A stretch of DNA of 64,000 nt from Certhia americana. Taxonomy: Eukaryota > Chordata > Aves > Passeriformes > Certhiidae. The stretch is taken from the NCBI GenBank assembly GCA_018697195.1, contig CM031869.1, forward strand, positions 13,943,431 through 14,007,430, read 5' to 3'. Below are positions 47,471-59,200 of this stretch, in pieces; the first letter of the stretch is position 1; each line of letters starts with the position of its first letter. Both the position numbers and the translations under genes were made by a program. Under the pieces are notes generated by a model. That model did not search any database. It was given only the letters and a program-made list of their open reading frames with translations, and was not told the DNA's origin.

Positions 47471-49201
47471 GTAGGTTTTTTTAAATTTCTTTTTATTTCT
47501 TTTGCAACATCTATTTAGTTTGAAAAAGTTACAAAGCTGTAAAGTGTAGTCTCTCTCTTTAAATTTATTCTAATGGGTTTGCTGTTTGCACCACAGTAAG
47601 GGTTCCTACCATTGCCATTTTCTTTGTTATGTGTGGGCTATTAATCTCTGTATAAAAAATGTAAAAAACTGTCAATTATTAGGTAAGTAAGGTATAATTG
47701 CTAGAAGTAGCAACTCTTTCATTTTTTTCAGTTGTTATCTAGTTTCAGTTGTTTGAGACTCATCTTACTCTGAGGCTTTTTAGAGGCTTCTTGCTTGGAC
47801 AACAGTGGATAAAATAATGGGTTTTTATCTATTGAATACACTGCTTGAAACTGCTCTCTTTGTGCCATGTCCAGAGTGCTCCCAGTGGCATGTGATGTTC
47901 TGGGAGTGATTGCAATGGGGACAACATGAAATTTGGGGTGCGTCCTGCAGAATAACTCAGTACTTGGTTCATTGCTGTAGAGCTCATGGTCCACAGGAAT
48001 GAATGATGTTCAGCACAGGCTGGGAATGTGTAGCAGTGTATATTTCCTCTCTGTGTGAGTCAGGGAAACATTCCTTGTCATCATAACTTGGCTTGAAATT
48101 TTAGGAACTGGAAGTAGCGTAAGTAGACAGACTTTTTCCTCCCGGGGTCTGAGGAAAAAGGTGAGGGGATACTGAATCCCCTTTTTCCTTTGCCTGTCCT
48201 GCACATGGCCTTGGCCTCACAGAAGAGGTGGGAGCTGAGGTGAGGCAGCACTTTGGGCCTTCTGTGGCACAGCCCAACTGGGGAATGTGTCTTGAACTAT
48301 TCAAGTGACTCCCTGCAAATGCAATGACAGGTTATGGATCAGACAAGTGAGGGAGGGTGGATCAAACATGGTGATGCCTTCACCAGATGGGTTTGCAAAG
48401 CAAAGAGCTGGAGAGGAACAGCAGTGTAGGAAAAATGCCAGGTTCATGGCATTATTAAGATACTGTCCTGAGCATTAATTTAAAGGTGACCTATTGTGGT
48501 TAATCCTTCACATGCCAAGCAAATAAATAAAAGCAGCACCTGACTCCAGAGAAGTACCACTTCAATACAAGTTTAAAGGGAATGAATGGGAACCGATTGA
48601 CAGATATGAAGATATGAGAAAAAATGGTGATAATGCAGTGTTGTAAACACACCAGCAGTGTGACTGTAGTCAGCTTGGGGGAACACTGTGGTAAAGGCAG
48701 TTTTAAAGAGCAGTGATGGGGCAGATAACATCTTGTGGATAATGGAGGGCAAATGGGGCCTTCAGAGGGGAGACTGAGCATAGGAAACAGCTCAAAGAAA
48801 AAGCAGTTCTAAAATTTGACTTTCAGAAGCATGCTATCCTAAGACCTAGAAAAGTCGAAGTCAGAATTCAAGCAGTGAGTAGTGTGGGGTGAAGGGGGTC
48901 TGTAAATGAAGTTAGAGCATGAAGCTCATGTTCTGTAAGATACAAATACCTGAAAGAAGAATGGGAAAGAAGAGCCAGCTGAAGGTTAGATTAATAAATT
49001 TACTATATGCTTATTGAAGCAGTGTTTCACATAAACATGACTGAAGAAGACTGAATTTATCAATACTGAGAAAAAAGGCGTTTATTTAATGTAGAATTTA
49101 CTTACTGGAGGCCAGGGCAGAATTCTGATCTAGAGATGCAATGCAGAAAAAATTCTGTAAAAACTTTGTCAATGCTTGAATGTGAGGCAAGAAAACTAGT
49201 C

Positions 49202-49220
49202 AAAAAAAAAAAAAAAAAAA
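49202..49220. repeat. A19 homopolymer tract
   Basis: Nineteen consecutive A. No clear retrotransposed body was recognised upstream, so it is listed only as a simple repeat. Confidence 0.9.
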
Positions 49221-52200
49221 TCCAGACTATGAACCTTAATGGAAGGTAGAATGATGGTATTTTCCACTTTGATAGAGCAAGAGTGCAGTGCAGGACTGAG
49301 AAGAAGTGAGATAGGGAAAAAAAAAGATAAATCAAAGTAGAAATAACTATTGGTAAGCATTTTAGATGTTCATAATCATAGCCTGTATCAACTTACACTT
49401 ACACTGTACTGTTGAAGGAAGGAAAAAAAGTGTGCTTTTCTCTGGAAATGCTGCATTCCTGACTTGTCACCCACACATATCTCACATCCTTTCTTGCAGC
49501 TGACAGAATTCAGCATGTTCAGCTTCTCTCTTTGTATCTCTTTCTGGGTGGGTTTGTTTTTGGGTTTTGTGTATTTATGTGTGTATGTGTGCCAACTTTT
49601 GTGCATGCTGCAGCAGCAGCAGAGCCCTGGCTTGTCACTCAAATCTTCTCTCACAGTGGGTGGAAGCATCATTTTGATACTTGAACAGACAAGGCTGTCT
49701 TTGGCAGTGTTCCCCTCCAGCAGTTCCCACCTCTCTGACTCAGTACCTTAAAATGCCTTTCTTAGAAATTTTCTTCTTGTTTTCCCAGTCTCTTATTTTA
49801 TTAGCAGGCTATTTTCATTCCTTGCAAACTGGTCATGTCCTCAGTTGCCTTCCAGATTTTTATGTACAGGGCAGTGATTGTCTGCCTGCCCTTGTTTTTC
49901 TTAGTTTTATAGAACTGCATTACACTCTGGAAAGGAGCTTGTGCCATTAACTCTGCCTAAAATTAATTACAGAATAAATAAATAGACATGTAATCTATTT
50001 TGACAATGACTGACAGCCATTGCTGTCTATCAGCTGCTAGCTTGCCTGCATGAAATGAGATGATAGCTTTGATCCAGTGTCAGGTACACAAGGAGAGCCA
50101 ACACAAAATCCATCACTGCAACTCTTTCTAATTGGCAATTTAAACAGGAGACAAGGGCTGGAGGGGTCACAGGCTGAATTCTTTCAGATTGTTAGTGGCC
50201 ATGGCTCCAGAAGGGGCTGGGGGCACACAGCAACAGGAGCCATCGTGTCCAGTCTGCAGCTTCCTCATCAATCCTCAGGGATCCTCTTGGAGATCACAAG
50301 ACAAGGGGGCTGGAGGATCTGGACTCTCAAATTCTACAACAGATACCTTGTTAAATTTCTGTTACAACACAAGGCATTTAACATCATAACATTTCACTGC
50401 CGCTTAGGAAGGTGTCCCTCTAGTACAGTGTGGACAAAACAGGGGGATTAGCAGCAGCACTCAGATTGCTCCCTTCTCTGCACCATGCTGGAATTGGTGC
50501 TCATCCCCTCTGCATTCTTTGTAAGAGAATATTTGCAGAGTTGAAATAGAATCCAGGAGCTGCTTGTAGCATTGGGAATACTTGAGGAAACAGACTTTAT
50601 GAATATAGGCTTCAACATGCAAAATATTAACTTTACATTGTTCATAAAGTTTCTATGGCTTCTGCTGATTCCAGCATTGAATTTAGGCTTATAAAGAATT
50701 TATTTGCAAAAGATTTTGTCCTGAATCATTTCAAGTGGGGAATCCCCTGTTGTTTAGAAACACATCCTTCATTCTTTTTGTTATCATTGGGCCTCTATAG
50801 GGCAACAAAAATGCTTTAAATTTTTTGAAGAAGTGTATTTAATGTTGTTAAATACACCTAATAGTTGCATCTCATTATTAGCAATGTATTAGCATGTTTT
50901 CTGTATTAAACCGCCAGTAAACATACAGGCAAATTTGTGCATGTGAATTGCTTTGTCCTTTCATACATTTCTGAACTCATGCTGCAGCCTACAAACTAGA
51001 AATTATGTATGATTCCTTTTCCCAAAGAGCTTGTAGGGTGGTGGTGCAGTTGAGAAGGCAGATTTTTTCTGCTGGAGAACATTTCAGACAAAGCTAAAAG
51101 GATTAAGAAAAAAAAATGGGGAATACTGAGGAATTTGGTAATGAAGGAAGAAGAAAATAATTGACAGAAGTCACTGATACCAGTGATGGACAAAACATGA
51201 TAGGTAAAAGGTGAACATGTAAGGAATTATAAGTCCCTGATTTCAGCAAACACGTGGATATTTTTATGTGATCATTCTCTACCCCACCTGGAGAAACTCA
51301 GAGACCAAAGAGAGACCCAGGCAATAAGTACTGGAGCTGAGCTGGAACCAAATTTTACTGGCTTAGTATTATAAGACAGTTTACTTTGCTTATGTCCAAG
51401 ATGGAAAGCACATGGAAACACAGTAAAATCTTATTAATGGATTTTTCTTCAACAGCATTATGTAATATTTTCATGCTTAATGAAAACTGGGTACATTCAT
51501 TTGATCTCTCACAGCTGCCTTTGAAGACTGATGTATTATCAGTTCCTTCTCTTTCTTCCCTTCTTATACATGTGCAGCACAAACATATCTATTTGCACAA
51601 ATATTTTCTGTTTCAATGAGTAGAGTTCCAATAAGTAGAATATTTCAAAATGTTCTGAGTGCATCAAGGAAGTGGACACGCATATAAATACATGCAGGAC
51701 AAAACCCATTGTGCAGCTTAGTTCTGACAAGCCAAAAAGCTTTTTTCCTTCATAATGCTTCCATTGGTGGCCAAGAATTTCCCTGCTCCCACTCTGCTCT
51801 GCTGAGATGAATTGTGCTCGCTGTACTGTATGCCTTGTAATTTGGTTTTGTGCTTAATTGGTTAGCTTATCTAATTGTGTTGCAATCTACATTTTGGTTT
51901 TACTTTGCTTTGTCTCTCTGGAATTGTACTGGTGTTTGTTTATTTCATTAAGTTCTAAGGGTTCATCTTGGCAGTTGTGTTGGGATCATCTTGGAGTCCT
52001 TGTGATGATGGTAAATGTCATTGAAGGGACTATGATTAAGTAGTATTGTAAATCACATTCCAGAAATACAGCTGTTGTCAGACATCCTTAGACATTTGCT
52101 ATCCTGAATAACAGAAACATCCCTGAATCATAGCTTCATATTTCACCATGCATGACTTTTTTCACATCTACACTATATCTGGATTTAAAACTGTAATTTA

Positions 52201-53707
52201 GATATTTTTCTATATTTAGTTCTTTCTTAAGTAAGATTAAATTCAGTTAACTGTCGTCCCCCTTCACTTTTTCTAACAGACAAAAAAATCTCTAATTCAA
52301 ATGTAGAAAAATATTTCAATATCTGCAGCTAATGTGGAACTGTGCAGTTAAACATATTATGATTTTACTTTTCTAGTAAAATTAACAAGGCAAATAATGG
52401 TAACTAAAATGAGACCAAACCAGCCTGCATTTTAAATACTCTGAACACTACAGCCTGTGGGTGCAGTCCTGCATCTACTGCACTGCTGTTTAGCCACAGC
52501 TAAGCCACAACCAGAGGACCAATAGTTTTACAGCATTCACTGGGAAGGGTGTAAAACTTAACAAAAATATTCGACGAAATATTTCACTTTTTTTTGTTCC
52601 TTCTGGAAGCATGAGTGACTTCATGCAGTTAGTGCTTTTCTGTTATGGATCACAACACTTATGTTTGGAAGGGAATTTCTGGTATTTGTCCTTACTGCTG
52701 CTTTTTGTGTGCTTGAAACATCATCTCTCTGATTCCTCTGACTCTTTCCACTGAGACAGCAATTGAAACCTCTGAAATAGTTCTGTCTTCCTCCACAGTT
52801 TTCCTAGCAATGAAGTTATCAAAACATACGAATGAATATCTATGTGCTTGTCTATGACAGTAGCTGATTTCAACATCTGTTGGTTTCCATCTGTTGGTAG
52901 GAAGTAAAACTCCTTTCTCTGCATGGTCTTGTATTGACTTCACTGCTTTTATCTAAAGCAGAAATTTCACAGCTCTGATTCTGTGTTACTCACAGAAAAA
53001 GAGTTGCTTTGGTTGCTTTGGGATTTTTTCCTTCCTTTTCAAAGGCATAAAGTGGCAAACTGATCAGTCTCATTCTTCTGTGGTGAGTTAGAACCAGAGC
53101 AAGGGAACTTCCATTTCCTTGAGTCCACTGATGCACGTGAAAAAGAGATTGAACTGTGCTGCTCTTTAAAAGTATGGTAGAGAGGGAGGACCTGCTCTGG
53201 ACTGGCTGCAAATCACGTTCATGTGCTGTATGGGGAACTGAGATCTTCCCTTAGCACAGACAGTGACAGTGGCAGGGCTTCTGCCATGGTGGAGAAAGAA
53301 ACAACCAGCCTGACCAAGAGTTGAGTCCAGAATGCACTGACTGGACAAAGTCCTCAAGACATTTGGCACAGCTAGCTGATTTATCAAGTGTCAGTGCACT
53401 CCAATGTCCTCTTCTGTTTCCATCTCCAATTTGTAGTTTGTTTTATGCCGTTTGATTTTTATTTTTTTTTTTCATGTGCAGGTGTGAGTTCTCCAGTGAG
53501 ACAGAACAGTGGTCTCTTCCTTTTCCCTTGCAGCACTCCAATATCTTTATCTAAGATCTTTGTTGGTGATTAGTAAGACTGTCTAAGCTCATCTTCACAA
53601 AAGTAGTAATGGGGCTTCAGTCCTCTCAATCCACCTTTAAAATAGTTCTGAGGTATTTGATATTGGCTTAGTTTTGATTTCCTTATTCTTATGGAAATTC
53701 TTATTGT

Positions 53708-53791
53708 TATTGTTACTGAAATATTATATACATTCAGTAACATTATATACATTTCAGTAACAATACGTTGTTATTGTTACTGAAAATATTA
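53708..53791. repeat. Fold-back and tandem repeat built on TATTGTTACTGAAAT
   Basis: TATTGTTACTGAAAT at 53708-53722 and its exact reverse complement at 53751-53765 form 15-bp perfect arms around a 28-base loop. A third, direct copy, TTATTGTTACTGAAAATATTA, follows at 53771-53791. The loop itself has a shorter ATTCAGTAACATT copy. The element could extrude as a cruciform. No known transposon ends were recognised. Confidence 0.85.
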
Positions 53792-55405
53792 TAGGCATTA
53801 AATAATCAAGCAAAATTTACTTGTATCAACTGAGCAACCTCAAAGAGATCATTTTAAAAAATTGTGTTTCTGGAAATTGGGGCTAGTATGGGAGGACACA
53901 TTTGTATTTCTTACATAGATTTTTTGTAACAGTTGTTAAGCAAAGCAATTATCTAATGGAAATAGATACTTTGTACAATGGTAGAGGAGGGAACAGCAAA
54001 TGTTTTCTTTTTGATGGATAGGCCCACACTGAAGGCGTGAGAAAAAATATGACCTTTGTGATAAATTTGGGCCAAAGCAAAAGTTTGCTGAGTGTTCAGA
54101 AGAATGTAAATATTAATTGTGCCGTTAATGCTGTCCAGTCACTTCTGTAAAAATCATGCCATTTTTTTTGGAGAACAGCTTAAGTACTTATCGATTGAGA
54201 ACTTCTATAACTCCCAAAATGGAGGCATCCCCATATCTCCACAGGTATTTTAAATGAATTGAATTAATCATAGGCTTAAAAGTCTCTAGTGATCTTCGTT
54301 AAGTTTCCTGGGTTTAATTAAAACATCTGTGCAGTTTTAATTTATCGATTCATCCAACTCATATGTCATGTTTTTAACACACCCCAGTATGCTCTGCATC
54401 ATTTTTAACCCGATTTCCACTTAACTAAAGCAATTAAATTCACCCCAGATTAATTAAAGCATCCATACTTTAGTGCTTAAGTCAGCGTGTGCTGCTTTCC
54501 CCAAATGGTTTCTGAATGTCAGAGATTTGACACACCTGATGGGTTTTTTGTCCTTCTGGAAATTCTTCTGTGGGTTTCCTGCTCGCTTGCTAATGTGCAG
54601 TTTGGCAGAGCTTAGTAGGGCTGGGGTTGGGCAGTAGGGAGAGCAGAGCCTGGCTGCTGTGGGAGACATTCCCTCTTGATGCTGACCTGGTGCCTGCCAG
54701 GGCAGAGCAGCACTAGTGTTAAGCATTTAAATTAGTTCTGTGTTCTGTAGTCAAAGCATTTCATGAAGTAACTACTAAACCACCTCATGTTAGTGACAGT
54801 TTTTCATAGTTGTTCATTCTCCTGCTTCTGGGTGAATTTCTAGAAGATGACTTCTGCTTGGAAGAGCACGAGCTCTTTAGAGCAACCTAAAAGACTTTGT
54901 AGATATTTCTAATTGTCACTGTTCTTAAGAACGTTTCAGCCTGGTGGGAGTTAGTGAATTTAGTGATCTCTGAAGAGCAGCCAGACTAGTCAAACATCAT
55001 TCTCCCTGACTGTGCAAATAGTAGGTTTGTGAGGCACAAAGAGCAGGTGAGAGAAAACACTCAGTCTCCCATTCCAGCTTGATTTTCTTGGGCCTGCTTT
55101 TGCTAGGGTAGAGCAGCTTCTCACAAGGAAAGTAGTACAAAATTACCATAAACTAGTAAAAGAGAAACAACATAAATCATGAAGTGGTCTTAGAAGTTGT
55201 TTCAGATTTTCATATCCACAAATGAACTTCAGTAAAAACTAATAGGTTTGCAGACAAGTAGTGAAATGTGCAGCCATTAAGCAGCACTGATTAAAATAGG
55301 TTTAAACAGAAAATAAGAAGGGAAGTGTTGTCAAACAAAACCATTGTATTTTCAGACTACAACTAAGTAGATTTACATGTCTTCTTATTTTTAGAAATAC
55401 CTTGT

Positions 55406-55481
55406 GGGCAAATACTTGGTGCAACAAGGGATATGATAATTAAGGGCAAATGTTTGGTGTAATAGGGAATGTATAATAGAA
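55406..55481. repeat. Two diverged tandem units of 38 bp
   Basis: GGGCAAATACTTGGTGCAAC begins unit one and GGGCAAATGTTTGGTGTAAT begins unit two at 55444; the remainder matches imperfectly. It is an old local duplication in intron sequence. Confidence 0.75.
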
Positions 55482-56189
55482 CAAGGGATGTCTCAGTGCT
55501 TTTTTGTTTATAATATTAATGTGAAGTCTAGAGCCAACGTTTTGAATTGAGTTGACAGCAATTAATTTTTTTAATAACTGGGCTGATTTTCTAAAATGCA
55601 AATATTTTCAATTCCTTTGAGTATAGTGATTTTGTTGATTTTAAGCCATTTAGATTAAGATTGTTCATACATAAATAGGTATTCATTTTAGGAGAACAGG
55701 AAATTGATTGTAGCTTTTACACTGCATCTACAATTATTTGGGGCTTTGGTAGACAGTTGTAGGATTCAACTCTTGCATCAGTAAAACACATCTTCACCTG
55801 CTTATTTATTAATCTAATTTGTCCATTGAAGAGAAGTTAATGCATGTAGTCTAAATGCTGCATATGCATCACCAACATAAAGATCAAAAAGAGAAAAATG
55901 CTGGTACAGTGTGACTATGCTCTCATCTATCAGGTTAGGAACCAGGCAATTGTACGCATTTGTCTTGGCTCTTTTCTCTATTTCTGCTCCAGTTTGGAGC
56001 TGACCTGGAGTGCATTTATAGGCTTCAGATTAGACTGTCAAAAACTGAAATCCATCTTCTTTATATGTTGGCAAAATCATGCATAATCTCTCAGCAGTAG
56101 CAGCCTAATCTCTGCTAAAAGGAAGTCCAAGTGTGAGGTATATTGCAGAGTCTGAATTAATTATCCCCCAAAGGAACTGCACCCAGAAG

Positions 56190-56280
56190 GGTCGCTGGTA
56201 GGGCTCAATGCTAAGAAGTTTGACCTACATCTGTCTTCAGTTCAATTCTTGGTGGTCAGTGAAAAAAAAAAAAAAAAAAA
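56190..56280 (+). other. Doubtful tRNA-like segment with A19 tail
   Basis: GGTAGGGCTCAATGCTAAG resembles an internal A box and CAGTTCAATTCTTGG resembles a B box, about 35 bases apart, and the segment is followed by 19 A. This is the layout of a tRNA-derived retrocopy or SINE. The acceptor stem does not pair convincingly, so it is not called a tRNA gene and the resemblance may be chance. Confidence 0.2.
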
Positions 56281-59200
56281 GAATGAGTGCAATTTCATTA
56301 TGGAAGTGTGGATTTTGCTCCTCTATATAACAAGGAATTTGTGCAATTCCATGTCCAAAGAGCATAGCAAGACTGCCCAAATCAGTTCAGTGAATATTTG
56401 TGACTGAAATTTACCTCCTTCTCCTAAACAGGAGCACCTGCAGATAAAAATAAATATTTTTCTTAGGTGTGGAAAAATTCTGTACAATTCAGCAAGGGCT
56501 GAACATATCTTACATAGGAGTATAAAGAGTGTCTCTTTACAATGCTGGGAGTTTTTTCTGAATGTGTTTATTTGTTTAGAGGCAAGTAAAGCTGTAATGG
56601 CTGAGACCAGAATTCCATTTCACCCAGGATTTCAGCTATGATGGTGATATACAGCAGATAGCTAAGGGAGAGTAAAAACTTCATTTGTCTTTTTTGCTTC
56701 TCCATTAAATTCTTCTGGTACCAGAGATGTTGTGTGCTAGGACTTTCCACAACAGATGAAGCCTCTTTGTGTTCAGTAGCCTTTGCAGATTTTCATTCCA
56801 TTAATTTGTCAAAATTCTATGATCAATCACAGAATGTTCTTCCATGAGTTTTAACTTGTCAGTTAATTTGTTAAAATTGTTTGATGGAACAGTCAGCAGC
56901 ACTCAGGCACTGTAGATGATTTCCAAGTGCTCTTTTAGTTCTGTCTTCAGCTCACACTTGAACACTCAGTCCTGATTTTCCATACTATTTACATGGTGAA
57001 CAAACAGCCAAGCTCATCTTTTTTGCACACCAGCTTGTGGTAAGAAGAATGTGGTTTCTATGCAAGATGGGGGTTTGCAAGCATTATGGATACAACCATT
57101 CTGTCCCTTACCCAAATACCACCCTTGGTGCAATTTTGTCATGGGCATCTTAGCACAAAATTCTGTGGTACACACATTAAAAAATTAGATGGGAACGAAA
57201 ATTATATTCTTCCTCTGACATGTTTGAAAATTGACATTTGAATGTAAAGCTGAGCTGTTTGCAAAATAAGAATAATATAAGGGCATTGTTCTGGTCCAGA
57301 ACAGGGAAGCATTGTAGATGCTAATTCAAAAACCTTTCCAGCCTGCATGTATTTGTGCCCAGGCACTCAAATAACTTTGAAGAGAAATATTCCACCAATT
57401 TGTCTATTTTATGAGGAGGAGCTGAAAAAAGTCTGCAGTAGAGAACTGACAGCCTAGATCCTAGTGGTACAGGACTCTCTCTGCACCAGGGTAATGTTTG
57501 CTCTACAGCAAGAGAAACCAAGCCAGAACTCTGCCTTCACATCCTGTTTGGAGCTTCAAGTAGCAGGGGAAGGCCTCTCAACCCAGCAGCTGTGTAACTA
57601 ATCCAAGTTCTTCAACAGCCTCCAAGAGTTTGTCTCCCCAGATATCCTTTGCTGGTTTCTTGCCATGCTCTAGAAGAACTGCTCTGGTGAGTATGTGTGT
57701 GTGAACACTGGAAGGGGGGTGCAAGGACTCTGTACACAGACTGCAGCTGGGATGTCTGTGGGTTGTCACTGACAAAATGGTGGCTTTTGATGCCAGACTT
57801 TCTGGACATTGTCCCTTGCCATCTCCTCTCCTCATCTGTATATAATAAGCTGTTACCAAATCACCCTTCCTCATGCATCAGGGACTATGAACATTACTCC
57901 AAAATGTCCTTTTGAGAGAGAACTTTTAGAGGGATGTTTGGCTTGTCTTTCCTGCTCGATGGATGTTCTCAAATATGTGCAGCCCCACAGAACTTGGAGG
58001 TCTGTAGTGTCTGTTCTTCAGCTGAGCCACACGTTAAAAACTTAGTCTGATTTTGTTCAAATACCAGTAAAGAACATAATCCCATAACCAAAAAAGTTTA
58101 GGGTTAATAGCTGTTGTGCTTAACCAGACCTCACTCAGGATATATACCCTTGGGCCCAAGTTGCCTGAGTGTTGCCATAACTACTCCAGAAGACCTCTGT
58201 CCCCTTTTTGCCAGTGCTGGTGTAAGATATGCAGTCGATCTCTCTGCAGAAATGAGATGGAACTTGGTTATTCCATTACATAAACCACCTTCCTTCACAT
58301 TGCTTCAACAGACTTTGAGCAATCAGTTCTGTCCTGGTCTAGGGGCTGTCCACTGCACTTAGGGCAACACAAGCAGTCCTAGATAACAAAAACTCCAGAA
58401 TATTCTTGAGTATTTTGCACATCAGCTGAAGCTGCCAGGATGTAAAATGAGGGTGTACTGGTTTGGGTCTCATCCTGTAGAAATATGATCCAGCAAACAG
58501 GCTTAGCAGAACTCTTTTTAGGCTACCTGCTCCTGTTGTCTATAGAAAAGCAGCTTGATTCTCTCTCTTCCTCACACAGGACAGACTATAAACCCATAGC
58601 AACAACAGTCATGAAGAGCTGCTTATTACAGCAGTGGTAAACCAGCTTCTTGTAATAGCATAGACCTTCTTGCATTCTTGCTTACATGTTTCTCCTGCAA
58701 TCTTAGTGACATGGCAGTCTCGGAAATGCTAAAATCTGTCCCAGAATCTCTGTCACCTTTCTTATTTGCAAAGTAATATTCCTAAAGTTTGCAGAACAAC
58801 TCTAGCAGAGGGTTGTAGATTAAACCGTTGAGTTGCAAGTGTCTTAATCTTAACTGCATCCACTACATCCCTGAGGTTAAGTGAGAGATTCTCATGTTTG
58901 TCCAACATCAGTTCTGGTGTCACTGGCATTGTGACCGCCCTGGCAAACCCCTGAAGGCAGATTGCTGTTCAACTTACAGACAAGCTTCACAAGGACTGAA
59001 TAGATCCATGAACCACAGCAAGACCTCTGACCTGGTAGAAACATGAAGAGAGGAATGAAAAGCTGTGACGTGGCTTTCAGCTTTTCTTAAATTCCTGAAG
59101 CACCATAGCAGAGTCAGGGAGCACTAAAAAAACTGCTGTGGGAGCTCTTCAGCTCAAGACTCAGCACCATCCAGTAACCTTTCTTCTGCCATGGCAGGCT

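Noticed and set aside
57578..57874. 98-codon - strand frame with a loosely retroelement-like look
   Set aside because: No conserved gag, pol or env motif could be named, and there is no flanking LTR pair. Left as unassigned intron.
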